From positions 2,232,001 through 2,296,000 of the forward strand of contig NZ_CP040078.1 in assembly GCF_005280735.1 (NCBI RefSeq): a stretch of DNA of 64,000 nucleotides, written 5' to 3'. Under the pieces are notes generated by a model, which saw only the letters and a list, made by a program, of their open reading frames with translations, was not told the DNA's origin and did no database searches. Shown here one piece after another: positions 8,493-17,980 of this stretch (position 1 is its first letter; every line of letters begins with the position of its first letter). This DNA is from Trinickia violacea. Lineage in GTDB: Bacteria; Pseudomonadota; Gammaproteobacteria; Burkholderiales; Burkholderiaceae. Both the position numbers and the translations under genes were made by a program.

Positions 8493-8804
8493 TTAAGGCG
8501 CTGCTTCGGACGAGGTGCTGATACGGAGGAACTTCTCGACAGGGAGCACAGCGATGACGCCGTCCGCACCCGTGTGCGCGATGGCCGTGATCTCCCTGAT
8601 AAGCGCGTCGACATTCGGCTCCTGGGTAAAGATCTCGATCTTGATGTGCTCGGTCGTCCAGTCATTTAAAAACAGATTCGGGTGTTTGCCGAATCCTTTG
8701 ACCTTGCTGACCGTGACACCGTGGACGTGAATCGCGCCGAGCCGCCTTTCGAGCGCCTCCAGCACGTCGGACCTGACGATGGCGACAACGCATCTGATTT
8801 CCAT
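8493..8804 (-). CDS. PII-like protein of the metal-efflux-associated type
   Basis: This is a 103-residue protein with the GlnB/PII ferredoxin-like fold. It has strand MEIRCVVAIVRSDVLEALERRL, the segment GVTVSKVKGFGKHPN at the T-loop start, IKIEIFTQEPNVDALIREI, and the B-loop-like AHTGADGVIAVLPVEKFLRI. The T-loop is short and lacks the uridylylated Tyr of canonical PII, so nitrogen signalling is unlikely. PII variants encoded next to CusABC-type pumps have been described as a separate group (PII-NG). The start is secure: CAGGAGGAGATC precedes the ATG, and a longer ORF upstream has no such site. Its place between the PCYCGC protein and the oxidase ties it to the copper operon. Confidence 0.85.
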   Translation of the reverse strand: MEIRCVVAIVRSDVLEALERRLGAIHVHGVTVSKVKGFGKHPNLFLNDWTTEHIKIEIFTQEPNVDALIREITAIAHTGADGVIAVLPVEKFLRISTSSEAAP

Positions 8805-8865
8805 GATCTCCTCCTGAAATCGACTGAGTGAAAGGGTTATCCATATCATCCAGGTCAACGTTGGG

Positions 8866-9456
8866 TCACCCTTTTGGCGCCCATTTCGCATCGACCGCGG
8901 CCTGGATTTTTCCGGCGTCCCGAACCCCGCTTTGCGTCATCTGATACGCGATTTCCGCAGTCCCCTGGCACACCGCGCAGGTAACCGCCATCTCGTCTTC
9001 GAAGCATTGCAGGTTGGAACGGTGCTCAGCGCGGTTTTCGCAGCCACACCAGCAGTAAAGCTGGTTCAGTACCGCCGGAATCTGGGTCGCCACCCAGTAC
9101 GAGTGCCTGACGTTCCCATCGGAGAATTGCTCGGGATCAAGAACATGGGACGCGTCCGATCGTCCGCTTGGAATGATGCGCAGGCCGTCCGGGCGCAGCA
9201 TCCCAACCTGCCACGCTGGTTGACGATTGGGCGCTGCGGGCATGTCCGGTTTCGCGGTCACAAGCCCGAGCAACCGGTGCCTCGTAATGAGAGGAAACAG
9301 TGCGAACAACGCAGGGAAGACTGCGAACGCGAGAATTAGCAGTACCAGCAGACGCCATCTCCTGCCATCGGGGCGATGAGTGGTTGCGGGCGTGGCAATG
9401 GGCGCAAGCGCTCCGTGCCTACTCGCCGTTTGCCTTTTATGGTCGCGATGTTTCAT
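8866..9456 (-). CDS. PCYCGC-motif membrane-anchored protein
   Basis: This is a 196-residue protein with a basic N-terminus and one membrane helix (RRWRLLVLLILAFAVFPAL, about residues 33-57). The rest faces the periplasm. A Cys-rich segment, LYCWCGCENRAEHRSNLQCF followed by MAVTCAVCQGTAEIAYQM, matches the PCYCGC family; the eight or so Cys residues suggest a metal site or redox role. The end (GKIQAAVDAKW) is helical. AGAGG precedes the ATG. It follows dsbD by 84 bases and leads into the PII-like gene, so DsbD may keep its Cys pairs reduced. That functional link is inference. Confidence 0.85.
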   Translation of the reverse strand: MKHRDHKRQTASRHGALAPIATPATTHRPDGRRWRLLVLLILAFAVFPALFALFPLITRHRLLGLVTAKPDMPAAPNRQPAWQVGMLRPDGLRIIPSGRSDASHVLDPEQFSDGNVRHSYWVATQIPAVLNQLYCWCGCENRAEHRSNLQCFEDEMAVTCAVCQGTAEIAYQMTQSGVRDAGKIQAAVDAKWAPKG

Positions 9457-9540
9457 TACAGCCTCTCTCCGGTCAATAGACCGCTACTGCGGGCAGACTT
9501 GCATGGCCAGGCACGACGTTTTCGACAACGGTTTCATGCC

Positions 9541-11406
9541 CTACCTGTTCCATCGTTTGAGGTGCGTCACGAACGCATCGGCACCAACGAAACCCGCGAG
9601 CTGGGCATCGGGCTGCTGCCGGCCGGTCTTGTCATAGAAGATCAAGGCCGGCGGCCCGAAAAGCCCAAAGCGCCGCAGCATCGCAGTGTCCTCCTCAGTG
9701 TTCTTCGTCACGTCGATGCGCAGCAGCTTCCAGTGAGCAAACTCTGCGACCACGCGTGAGTCGGCAAACGTAAAGCGTTCAAGCTCCTTGCAACTGATGC
9801 ACCAGTCTGCGTAGAAGTCGATAATCACGGGTTGGCCAACTGCCGCCTTGAGCGCCTCATCCAGTTCTGCATTCGACCGTACCGCTTCAAACCGCGAGGT
9901 TGGATGTGCGTCCACATTGCTGACCGTCGACGATGAGCTGTGCATCACGCCACCGAGCGGTGCCAGGACATCGAAGTTGCCCGATGCAACACCAATGAAT
10001 TCAGCGACTCCCCCAACTAGCAGCAATACGCCGAGCGCCTTTCCCACTCGGGAAATAGCGGGTGCATCGGGCTGTAGCGGGTCAATCGCCCGGAGCATCA
10101 TGCTGGAACCGGTTAGCAAGAGCGCAATCAGCATCATCAGCAACCAGCTCGGCAATAGCGAATAGACAAACCACAACGCGGCAGCGAGCAGCATGACGCC
10201 AAGCGCGTTCTGTATCGCGACCATCCACCGTCCTACCTTCGGCAGCGCGTGTGCGCCGAGGGTCCCGATCACCAGCAGCGGAAGGCCAATTCCTATGGCC
10301 ATCACGTATAACGCCAGTGCTCCACCGAGAACGTCATGACTGTTCGCGATGTAGAGCAACGCGCCTGCCAGTACGGGCGTGGAACACGGTCCGACGATCA
10401 GTGCGGAGAGCATGCCCATCGCGAACACCGGAAAAACTCGCCCACCCGGCAGGCGATTGCTCCACTCTGTAATTCTGGTTTGCCAACTGGCGGGCATTTG
10501 CAATCGAAATACACCGAACATACCCAGAGCGAAGAGCACCATCAGTACACCGAACGCAGCCAACACCCATGGCTTTTGAGTCACGGCAACTAGCGGGATG
10601 CCGATGAGCGCGGCAACGGTACCGGCGACCGCGTAGGTAATGGCAAGCCCTTGCACGTACGCGAGCGACAGCGCGAAGCCGCGCCTGAGGGACAACGGGT
10701 CCCGGCCGCTGATGACGGCCGTGACGATGGGGATGAGCGGGTACATGCACACCGTGCCTGCTATCAGCAGTCCGGCGAACAGAAAGCCCAGCAATTCGGG
10801 CAAGGAAATACCGTTCGCAGGATGCAGGTCGATTCCAGACACAGGTGACGACCGGCTCCCGCCGATACTCGGGATTTCCGCAATGCCGGCCCTAGCGTTG
10901 TTCCCTATTACGACGGATGTGGCAGAGCCGTCGGCCGCCACACGATAGCTTCGCGTCTGCGGCGGATAGCAAACACCCAGGTCCGCGCATCCCTGCGATG
11001 TGACGGACAGCACGACGCTGGTCGCTATGGGGCGAGCCAAAGGAAGGCGGATTTGCACCGGGCCGTGGTAGACGGTGACGCTCCCGAATGTCGGGTCATT
11101 TTTCAGTTCACCGGGCGGCATCTGGTCCGGCTTTATCGGTGTACCGTCAGCCGCAAAGCTGAACCTGTCCCGGTACAGGTAATAACCTGGTTGTGTGTCG
11201 AAATCGAGCACGACCTGTTGCGACGCGTTGACCGTGACCTTCAAGGGGAACGCCTGCTCAGGCGACAGCAGGTCGGACTCGTTCACCGCGTGGGCGGCCA
11301 GTGATGTCAGAACGAACAGCAAGCCTAGTGCGACGCGCAACACGCGATTGAGCGTGTCCGTCAGACGGCAGATGCCTCGCTGGTCGGTCATTGGTGTCGT
11401 TTGCAT
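9541..11406 (-). CDS. dsbD: Thiol:disulfide interchange protein DsbD
   Basis: This is a 621-residue protein with all three DsbD parts. A signal peptide ends near AAHA. The periplasmic alpha domain carries its Cys pair in SQGCADLGVCYPP. The membrane domain has about eight helices and its Cys in GTVCMYPLIP and GPCSTPVLAG. The C-terminal thioredoxin domain has DWCISCKELERF. It passes electrons from cytoplasmic thioredoxin to periplasmic partners. The start at 11406 has a GAGG site; an ATG at 11391 is an alternative. It lies between cusF and the PCYCGC gene in the copper run, where it could keep Cys-rich copper proteins reduced. I see no sign of damage. Confidence 0.95.
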   Translation of the reverse strand: MQTTPMTDQRGICRLTDTLNRVLRVALGLLFVLTSLAAHAVNESDLLSPEQAFPLKVTVNASQQVVLDFDTQPGYYLYRDRFSFAADGTPIKPDQMPPGELKNDPTFGSVTVYHGPVQIRLPLARPIATSVVLSVTSQGCADLGVCYPPQTRSYRVAADGSATSVVIGNNARAGIAEIPSIGGSRSSPVSGIDLHPANGISLPELLGFLFAGLLIAGTVCMYPLIPIVTAVISGRDPLSLRRGFALSLAYVQGLAITYAVAGTVAALIGIPLVAVTQKPWVLAAFGVLMVLFALGMFGVFRLQMPASWQTRITEWSNRLPGGRVFPVFAMGMLSALIVGPCSTPVLAGALLYIANSHDVLGGALALYVMAIGIGLPLLVIGTLGAHALPKVGRWMVAIQNALGVMLLAAALWFVYSLLPSWLLMMLIALLLTGSSMMLRAIDPLQPDAPAISRVGKALGVLLLVGGVAEFIGVASGNFDVLAPLGGVMHSSSSTVSNVDAHPTSRFEAVRSNAELDEALKAAVGQPVIIDFYADWCISCKELERFTFADSRVVAEFAHWKLLRIDVTKNTEEDTAMLRRFGLFGPPALIFYDKTGRQQPDAQLAGFVGADAFVTHLKRWNR

Positions 11407-11484
11407 AGCTCGCCTCAGTCCATGCAAGCCGGGCTGCAGGCTCACCGTACACGGTAAGCCTGCAAGCACCGTATCAGTACCGCA

Positions 11485-11829
11485 TCAAGACTGCTTGACT
11501 ACCTTCACGATGGTCAGCGTGCCGTTGACGTTTTCGACCCGCACCTTCACTTTGTCGCCTTCGTGAATCTGCTTGACCATCGCGGCATCCTTCGCTTTGT
11601 ACGCCATGGTCATCGGCGCCATGCCGATGTTCTCCAATGCCCCGTGCTTCAGCGTGACCATGCCGGTTGACGCGTCGACTTTCTTGACCTCCGCGTCGGT
11701 CAGCGCGCTAGTCGACAGCGCTTTGGTCGCCGACGTGGACATGTTCATTCCGGCCATGTCATCACCCGCAAACGCGGGCGCAGCGATCAAGGCTGCAAGT
11801 GCGACAGACGCAACAATCAACTTCTTCAT
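11485..11829 (-). CDS. cusF: CusF-like periplasmic copper-binding protein
   Basis: This is a 114-residue protein with a signal peptide (cleavage after AFAG) and a Met-rich linker (DDMAGMNM). An OB-fold domain of about 75 residues follows. The metal-site segment KHGALENIGMAPMTMAYK supplies the family His and the two Met of the MTM motif. The Trp that caps Cu(I) in E. coli CusF is replaced by Met here. Such proteins carry Cu(I)/Ag(I) to the CusB adaptor. Its ATG overlaps the cusA stop (ATGA), and GGAG lies upstream. A second CusF-type domain that keeps the Trp is fused to CusB in this operon. Confidence 0.92.
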   Translation of the reverse strand: MKKLIVASVALAALIAAPAFAGDDMAGMNMSTSATKALSTSALTDAEVKKVDASTGMVTLKHGALENIGMAPMTMAYKAKDAAMVKQIHEGDKVKVRVENVNGTLTIVKVVKQS

Positions 11830-14800
11830 TGAACTTCTCCAGTTTGAGTAGATGGCACTTCTGTGCCGGACAGGACTGCTTGGGGAAACCGTGCGTGATT
11901 GCGTTGGCGCAGGCGACGGCGCTGCAGCAGCAGCCATGCGGCGGGAATGACGAACATCGAGAGGAGTGGCGCGGTCACCATCCCGCCGACCATCGGTGCG
12001 GCAATGCGCTGCGTCACTTCCGAGCCGGTGCCGTGACCGATCATGATGGGAATCAGGCCGGCGAGAACCACGGCAACCGTCATCGCCTTGGGGCGCACGC
12101 GCAACACCGCGCCTTCGCGAATGGCATCGATCAGCGTGGCTTCCGTCATGGGTTCACCCAGCTCGAGCCGCCGGTTGAGCGCACCCTTCAAGTACAGCAG
12201 CATCACAACACCGAACTCGGCCGCGACACCCGCGAGCGCAATGAAGCCCACCGATGTCGCAACGGATACCGCGTGCCCGAGGATCCAGATGAGCCAGAAG
12301 CCGCCCACGAGCGCGAATGGCACTGTCGACATCAGCAGCAGCGCGTCAGCCGCGGAGTTGAATGTGAGAAACAGCAGAACGAAGATCACGACAAGCGTCA
12401 CGGGGACGACCGTGCGCAGCTTCGCCGCTGCGCGCTCGAGGTACTCGAACTGTCCCGACCATGCAATCGAATAGCCGGGCGGCAGCTGGACATTCTCGGC
12501 CACGGCGTGTTGCATGGCCTTCACGGCCGTCTTGAGGTCCACGTTCCGGATATCGACGTAAACAAAGCCCGCGAGCCGCGCATTCTCGCTACGGATCGAT
12601 GGCGGTCCGTCGTCGATCTGGATGTCCGCGACATTGCCCAGCTCGATCTGCGCGCCACGCTCCGTCACAATGGGCAGTTGACGCAGCCGTTCGAGCGAAT
12701 CGCGGTACTCACGCGGATAGCGGATGTTGATGGGGAAACGTTCGCGGCCCGCAATGACCTCGCCGACATTTTCTCCTCCCACCGCCGACGAAACGACCGA
12801 CTGGATGTCTGTCACAGAAAGTCCGTAGCGCGCAGCGGCCTGCCGGTTGATGTCCACGTTGATGTAGCGGCCGCCGTTCACTCGCTCGGCGAGTGCCGAG
12901 GAGACACCGGGCACGCCTTTGAGCACGGTCTCGACCTGCGTGGCAATCCGGTCGATCTGCGCGAGGTCGGGGCCCGAAATTTTCACGCCGACCGGCGACT
13001 TGATGCCGGTGGAGAGCATGTCCAGCCGGTTGCGGATAGGCGGAACCCAGAGGTTCGACAACCCCGGCACTTTCACCGTGCGGTCGAGCTCGTCCCTCAG
13101 CTTTTCCGGTGTCATGCCTGGCCGCCACTGGCTGCGTGGCTTGAACACGATCGTCGTTTCGAACATCTCCAGGCCTGGAGCGGGGTCGGTGGCCGTCTCG
13201 GCCTGGCCCGCCTTGCCGAACACCGTGGCCACCTCGGGCACCGTCTTGATGAGCCGGTCGGTCTGCTGCAGGAGCTCGGCCGCTTTGTCCGCCGAAATGG
13301 TGGGAAGCGCCGTGGGCATGTAAAGCAGATCGCCTTCGTCGATCTGAGGCAGGAACTCGCCGCCGAGCCGCGATATCGGAAATGCCGTCAGCACGAGCGC
13401 GACCACCGCCAGCCCGATGGCAAACCACGGACGCCGCAGCGTGGCTTCGAGCAACGGCCGGTACAGACGCACCAGCACGCGATTGATGGGATTGGACGCC
13501 TCATGCGGGATGCGCCCGCGAATCAGGTATCCCATCAGTATCGGCACGAGGGTCACCGAAAGGCCGGCAGCGGCGGCAATCGTGTACGTCTTCGTGAAAG
13601 CCAGCGGCGCGAACAGCCGGCCCTCCTGTCCCTCCAGCGAAAAGACCGGGATAAACGACAGCGTGATGATGAGCAGCGAGAAGAACAACGCTGGCCCGAC
13701 CTCCGCCGCCGACGCGGCAATCAGCTCCCATCGCTGCGGCGTCGTGATCGGCGTGTCGGGATGCGCATGCTCGTACGCCTCCAGGTGCTTATGGGCGTTT
13801 TCGATCATCACGATGGCCGCGTCGATCATGGCGCCGATCGCAATCGCAATGCCGCCCAGCGACATCAGGTTCGCATTGACGCCCTGATACCGCATCACGA
13901 TGAAGGCCGCCAGCACGCCGAGCGGCAGCGACAGAACAGCGACTAACGCGCTGCGCAGATGAAACAGGAACACGGCGCACACGATCGCGACAACGATGAA
14001 CTCCTCGATGAGCTTGTCCTTCAGGTTGTCCACCGAGCGTTCGATGAGTTCGGAACGGTCGTAGGTCGTCACGACTTCGACGCCTTGAGGCAGCGAGCGC
14101 TTCAAGTCAGCCAGGCGGGCCTTGACCGCTTCGATGGTCGTCAACGCATTCTTGCCGGAGCGCATGACCACGACGCCGCCCGCGACCTCCCCTTCGCCGT
14201 TGAGCTCGGCCACGCCGCGTCGCGCCTCCGGGCCGATCTGAATACGGGCGACATCGCCAAGCAGCACCGGCGTGCCGGCGTCATTGGTTCGCAGCACGAC
14301 ATTGCGGAAATCGTCCGGCGAGTGCAGATAGCCCGATGAGCGCACGACATAGTCGGACTCCGCGAGCTCGACCACCGACCCTCCGGATTCCTGATTGGCT
14401 TTGCCCAGCGCGTCGGCCACCTGCGCCTGCGTGATGCCGTACGCGCGCAGCTTGTCCGGGTCGAGCACGACCTGATACTGGCGCACCATGCCGCCGATGC
14501 TCGCCACCTCCGATACGTCCGGCACGGATTTGAGCTCGAACTTGAGGAACCAGTCATTGAGCGCGCGCAGCTGCCCGAGGTCGTGCTTTCCGGTCTTGTC
14601 GACCAGTGCGTACTCGTACACCCAGCCCACGCCGGTTGCGTCCGGTCCGAGCGACACCGTCGCACCCGCCGGCAGCCGGCTCTGCACCTGGTTGAGGTAT
14701 TCGAGCACGCGCGAGCGGGCCCAGTACTGGTCGGTCTTGTCGTCGAACAGCACATAGACGAACGCCTCGCCGAACGACGAGTACGCGCGGATGGTTTTCG

Positions 14801-15035
14801 CGCCCGGCACCCCAAGCAACGTGGTGGTGAGCGGGTACGTAACCTGGTCTTCGATCACCTGGGGCGCCTTGCCCGGATACGATGCCTTGATGATCACCTG
14901 TGTATCGGAAAGGTCCGGCAAGGCGTCGAGCGGTGTCTCCTTCAATGAATAGACGCCCCATGCCGTGATGAGCACGGTCGCGAGCAGCACCAGGAACCGG
15001 TTGTGAATGGACCAGCGAATGACGCGCGCAATCAT
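11826..15035 (-). CDS. cusA: Heavy-metal RND efflux permease CusA
   Basis: This is a 1069-residue inner-membrane RND pump. It starts MIARVIRWSIHNRFLV and has the typical two sets of membrane helices separated by large periplasmic loops. The helix 4 motif GAMIDAAIVMIENAHKHLE holds the proton-relay Asp and fits the monovalent-metal (Cu/Ag) class of HME-RND pumps, rather than the CzcA Zn/Co class. Other family blocks are EFLPQIDEGDLLYMPTALP and LWVPPIRNRLDMLSTGIKSP. It exchanges protons for Cu(I)/Ag(I) captured in the periplasm. It overlaps cusB upstream and cusF downstream by four bases each (ATGA), so all three are coupled. Confidence 0.95.
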   Translation of the reverse strand: MIARVIRWSIHNRFLVLLATVLITAWGVYSLKETPLDALPDLSDTQVIIKASYPGKAPQVIEDQVTYPLTTTLLGVPGAKTIRAYSSFGEAFVYVLFDDKTDQYWARSRVLEYLNQVQSRLPAGATVSLGPDATGVGWVYEYALVDKTGKHDLGQLRALNDWFLKFELKSVPDVSEVASIGGMVRQYQVVLDPDKLRAYGITQAQVADALGKANQESGGSVVELAESDYVVRSSGYLHSPDDFRNVVLRTNDAGTPVLLGDVARIQIGPEARRGVAELNGEGEVAGGVVVMRSGKNALTTIEAVKARLADLKRSLPQGVEVVTTYDRSELIERSVDNLKDKLIEEFIVVAIVCAVFLFHLRSALVAVLSLPLGVLAAFIVMRYQGVNANLMSLGGIAIAIGAMIDAAIVMIENAHKHLEAYEHAHPDTPITTPQRWELIAASAAEVGPALFFSLLIITLSFIPVFSLEGQEGRLFAPLAFTKTYTIAAAAGLSVTLVPILMGYLIRGRIPHEASNPINRVLVRLYRPLLEATLRRPWFAIGLAVVALVLTAFPISRLGGEFLPQIDEGDLLYMPTALPTISADKAAELLQQTDRLIKTVPEVATVFGKAGQAETATDPAPGLEMFETTIVFKPRSQWRPGMTPEKLRDELDRTVKVPGLSNLWVPPIRNRLDMLSTGIKSPVGVKISGPDLAQIDRIATQVETVLKGVPGVSSALAERVNGGRYINVDINRQAAARYGLSVTDIQSVVSSAVGGENVGEVIAGRERFPINIRYPREYRDSLERLRQLPIVTERGAQIELGNVADIQIDDGPPSIRSENARLAGFVYVDIRNVDLKTAVKAMQHAVAENVQLPPGYSIAWSGQFEYLERAAAKLRTVVPVTLVVIFVLLFLTFNSAADALLLMSTVPFALVGGFWLIWILGHAVSVATSVGFIALAGVAAEFGVVMLLYLKGALNRRLELGEPMTEATLIDAIREGAVLRVRPKAMTVAVVLAGLIPIMIGHGTGSEVTQRIAAPMVGGMVTAPLLSMFVIPAAWLLLQRRRLRQRNHARFPQAVLSGTEVPSTQTGEVQ

Positions 15036-16576
15036 TGGGCACCTCCCGCCGGTTCGACCTTGGTCAGCAGGTAGCCGCCATCCGCTTTCGTAAATACGAA
15101 ATGCACGGTTTGACCAGGCTTCACGTCTGGAAACGCGTCGGGCGCGGGCTTGTTGAACGACATCGTCATCGCGGGCCAGCCCAGTGCCGGCACCGGCTGG
15201 TGCGAGAACGTGATATCCGCGGCGCTCACATTTTCGACCTTGCCAGTGGTCTCATAGGTGGGGGACGATGCGGGGGACGACGTTGCGGACGCCGCACTCG
15301 CTGCGTCCGCGGCGCCGCCCTCCAGTCTCGGCAACACCGATTTCAGGCTGGCTTCCGAGTCGATCAGGAACTGGCCTGATGCGACGACCGTTTCGCCATC
15401 GCTCAAGCCGCTCAGCACTTCGGTGTCATTGCCCACGTCATTGCCGACGGTGACCGCGACGGGCTGCAGACCGCCGTTCGCGTTCTTGACGATGACGACG
15501 GAGCGTTTTCCAGTTGTGATGACCGCCTCCGACGGAACCAGCAGCCGCGAGACGGCCTGCTGTCCGCTGACGCGCACGCGCATCAGCATGCCGGGCGTGA
15601 GCTTCTGAGCGGTGTTGTCGATTTCCAGACGCGCCTGCAGCGTGCGGCTCGTCGTGTTGATGCCGGGCAGGATTTCGCGGATCTGTCCGCTGAAATGCTG
15701 GGTCGGGTCGCCCGAGAACGTTGCGTCGACGGTCATGCCGGGCTTCACGCTCAGCGCGAGCGCCTCGGGAATGTCGACGATGAGCCAGAGCTTCGAGAGA
15801 CCCGCGACTTTCGCAAGCGTCTGGCCGGGCAACACTTGGGCGCCGTCCCTGACGTCCAATTCGCTCACAACGCCGCTTTCGGGCGACGACAGGACGACAT
15901 GCGTCTGCGCCTTTCCTGTGCGGTCGAGGCTGGCGATGACGCCGTCAGGTATCGACATGGCCCGCATCCGTGCGCGCGACGCTTCAAGCAAACTTGGGTC
16001 CATGCCGCCGCGCTTGAGCGACAGATACTCTTCTTGCGGCGCGAGCCAATCGGGCACGAAGAGGGACGCAATCGGCGCGCCCTTGGCGATGTGCTGCATC
16101 GGCGCGCTCGCGTACAGGCGGTCGATATAGCCCGTGACGCGCGATTGCACGACATACGCCTGCGATTCGTCGAATTGCGTGGTGCCGACCGCGTCGAAGC
16201 CTTCCGTCGTGTCCTTTCGGCGGACGGTCGCATAGCGGATGCCGAGGTTCTGCTGGAGAGCCGGATCGATCTTGACACCGGTGGCGCCGCCGCCTTCGTC
16301 CGCGTAGACGGGCTCGAGCTGCATGTCCATGAAAGGCGATTTGCCCGGCTTTTCGAAGTGCTGGTTCGGCACCATCGGGTCGTGCCAGTAGAGCACCTTG
16401 CGGCCGGTCTTCTGGTCGGTCTTGTCGCCGGAGGCGGAAGCGGGTGCAGACATGCTTGCCGGACTCATCGCCGAAGTTGCTGGGGCGTATCGCGTGCCGG
16501 CGAAATAGCCGATGGCGAGTAACGCCGCCGCGGCCAATACGGTCAGGGCCGGGCGTACCAGTGTTTTGCTTGTCAT
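15032..16576 (-). CDS. cusB: Efflux adaptor CusB with C-terminal CusF-like domain
   Basis: This is a 514-residue periplasmic adaptor. One N-terminal anchor (LVRPALTVLAAAALLAIGYF) is followed by a heavy-metal-binding segment, YWHDPMVPNQHFEKPGKSP plus FMDMQLEPVYADEG. The hairpin and beta-barrel domains come next, and a CusF-type domain ends the protein (FSHQPVPALGWPAMTMSFNK, with the Trp retained). It links CusA to the outer-membrane channel and hands over Cu(I)/Ag(I). Having both a fused and a separate CusF module in one operon is not rare in beta-proteobacteria. The start at 16576 is set by AAGGAAAC upstream; a longer ORF to 16759 runs back into cusC and is not used. Confidence 0.94.
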   Translation of the reverse strand: MTSKTLVRPALTVLAAAALLAIGYFAGTRYAPATSAMSPASMSAPASASGDKTDQKTGRKVLYWHDPMVPNQHFEKPGKSPFMDMQLEPVYADEGGGATGVKIDPALQQNLGIRYATVRRKDTTEGFDAVGTTQFDESQAYVVQSRVTGYIDRLYASAPMQHIAKGAPIASLFVPDWLAPQEEYLSLKRGGMDPSLLEASRARMRAMSIPDGVIASLDRTGKAQTHVVLSSPESGVVSELDVRDGAQVLPGQTLAKVAGLSKLWLIVDIPEALALSVKPGMTVDATFSGDPTQHFSGQIREILPGINTTSRTLQARLEIDNTAQKLTPGMLMRVRVSGQQAVSRLLVPSEAVITTGKRSVVIVKNANGGLQPVAVTVGNDVGNDTEVLSGLSDGETVVASGQFLIDSEASLKSVLPRLEGGAADAASAASATSSPASSPTYETTGKVENVSAADITFSHQPVPALGWPAMTMSFNKPAPDAFPDVKPGQTVHFVFTKADGGYLLTKVEPAGGAQ

Positions 16577-16586
16577 GTTGTTTCCT

Positions 16587-17879
16587 TCACTGAACGTCGG
16601 CCATCGTGGCGGGCACGACCTGGTATTCGAGCTGCGCCCACGTCTGAGAGACCTCACGCTTGAGGTCGAGCACTTGCAGCTCGGCGTCGATTTGCGCGCG
16701 GCGTGCCGCGAACGTGTCGGCAAGCGATCCGGTGCCGGCCTTGTACGCGGCGGCCGCAAGTTGTACGCGCTGGTCCGCCGCCGGCAACAGCGACTGGGTC
16801 AGATTGGCAATGCGTTCGCGACCGCTCGCGAGCGTTGCCGACTCCGCGCGGATATCGGCTTGCACCTGCAGAAGCGCGTCTTGGTACATCAAGCGGGCCT
16901 TGGTGGCCAGTTCGCCTTTTTCGGCGACGTCACGGTCCTCGATATTTTTGCGGTTGAGCGGAAGCGGAATGCGCACCCCGACTGATACAAAATTCGAGGC
17001 GTCGCCGCCCCGCAGGTAAGAGACGTTCCAGGTCCAGTTCGGGCTGCGGTTGCTGTCGGCCACCGCCGTATCCGCATCGGCCACGGTGATCTCCTTGGCA
17101 GCTGCAACGAGGGTCGGCTGGACTTGCCGCAGTTGATCCGGCGGCAAAGAGGACACGTAGGATTCGGGCGCGGGCGGGTCGCCCGCCACATCGGCGACAG
17201 GCGCCGTCGTCCAGCGAGACAGGCTGATCAGCGCGGTTTGGAAGGTCTGTCGGGCCTTGAGCAGCTGGTCTTGCGTCTGGGCCAGCATCGACTGTGCTTG
17301 CACCACGTCGGCGGCCGTCGCCTTAGCGCCTTTATATGAAGCCTGCGTCGCGGCGAGTTCGTGGTTCATGTGGTCCAGCAGTGCCTGCTGCAGCGAGACG
17401 GTTTGCTTCGCGTAAATCGCATTCAGCCAGGCGACGGCTGTTTGCTGGCGAACGTTCGCCAGCTGTCCCAGGTATCCAGCGCGTTCCCGGCTCACCTCTT
17501 CGTCCGCCAAGTTCGAGCGCAGTTGCCGCTTGTCGCGGGACACCCATTCCTGCTCGATGCCAATGCGGCGCATCGTCAAGATGTTCTGGCCAATCGTGAA
17601 TCTCTGCGATCCGTTGATGGGCAAATCGTCAATGCCTGCCGACAGCGCCGGCTCCGGCAGTTGACCTGCTTTGACGGAAGCCTCCGAGCTCGCGCGTACC
17701 GACGCCTGCGCCGCGCCAATGGCGGCAGAGTTGTCGGTCGCAGCCTGTATTGCCGCATCAAGTGTGACGGGAACTTCCTGTGCGTGTACGGCAACGCTTA
17801 GGAAGGCCAACGCGGCGACAAGTGAACGCACGCGCAGTGCTGCACGCCAGCATGGTGGCGTGCCGATAGTGAAAGGCAT
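16587..17879 (-). CDS. cusC: Outer-membrane efflux channel of the Cus pump (TolC/CzcC family)
   Basis: This is a 430-residue TolC-family protein. A signal peptide ends at HAQ, and the mature protein begins EVPVTLDAAIQAATDNS, typical of OEP repeats. Two long helical repeats follow, with many Ala, Gln and Leu. There is no lipobox, so it is of the CzcC/CusC periplasmic-signal type rather than a lipoprotein. It provides the outer-membrane exit for the CusBA pump. The start at 17879 has only GGGG as a ribosome site. The cusB ATG follows ten bases after the stop, so the order is cusC-cusB-cusA-cusF. Confidence 0.92.
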   Translation of the reverse strand: MPFTIGTPPCWRAALRVRSLVAALAFLSVAVHAQEVPVTLDAAIQAATDNSAAIGAAQASVRASSEASVKAGQLPEPALSAGIDDLPINGSQRFTIGQNILTMRRIGIEQEWVSRDKRQLRSNLADEEVSRERAGYLGQLANVRQQTAVAWLNAIYAKQTVSLQQALLDHMNHELAATQASYKGAKATAADVVQAQSMLAQTQDQLLKARQTFQTALISLSRWTTAPVADVAGDPPAPESYVSSLPPDQLRQVQPTLVAAAKEITVADADTAVADSNRSPNWTWNVSYLRGGDASNFVSVGVRIPLPLNRKNIEDRDVAEKGELATKARLMYQDALLQVQADIRAESATLASGRERIANLTQSLLPAADQRVQLAAAAYKAGTGSLADTFAARRAQIDAELQVLDLKREVSQTWAQLEYQVVPATMADVQ

Positions 17880-17945
17880 GTTCTAACCCCAACGGCGGAG
17901 TCCCAACGGGAAATTGGGAATCCACGTCCTGGACGCAGGACGACC

Positions 17946-17965
17946 TTCACCGCAAATGCGGTGAA
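17946..17965. other. Intergenic hairpin before cusC
   Basis: TTCACCGC and GCGGTGAA form a perfect 8-bp stem around AAAT, between the small Cys-rich gene and cusC. A second small stem, TCCCAA/TTGGGA, lies at 17901-17919. Neither is followed by a run of T on the minus strand, so they look like mRNA-processing or stabilising hairpins rather than full terminators. Confidence 0.45.
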
Positions 17966-17980
17966 CCTGTCAGCAAGGGA

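Noticed and set aside
11799..13946. Long plus-strand ORF antisense to cusA
   Set aside because: Same GC artefact; His/Arg-rich and low complexity, with no ribosome site, over a fully conserved CusA frame.
17946..17965. Full rho-independent terminator between copA's downstream gene and cusC
   Set aside because: The stem is perfect, but no T run follows on the minus strand, so it is listed only as a hairpin.
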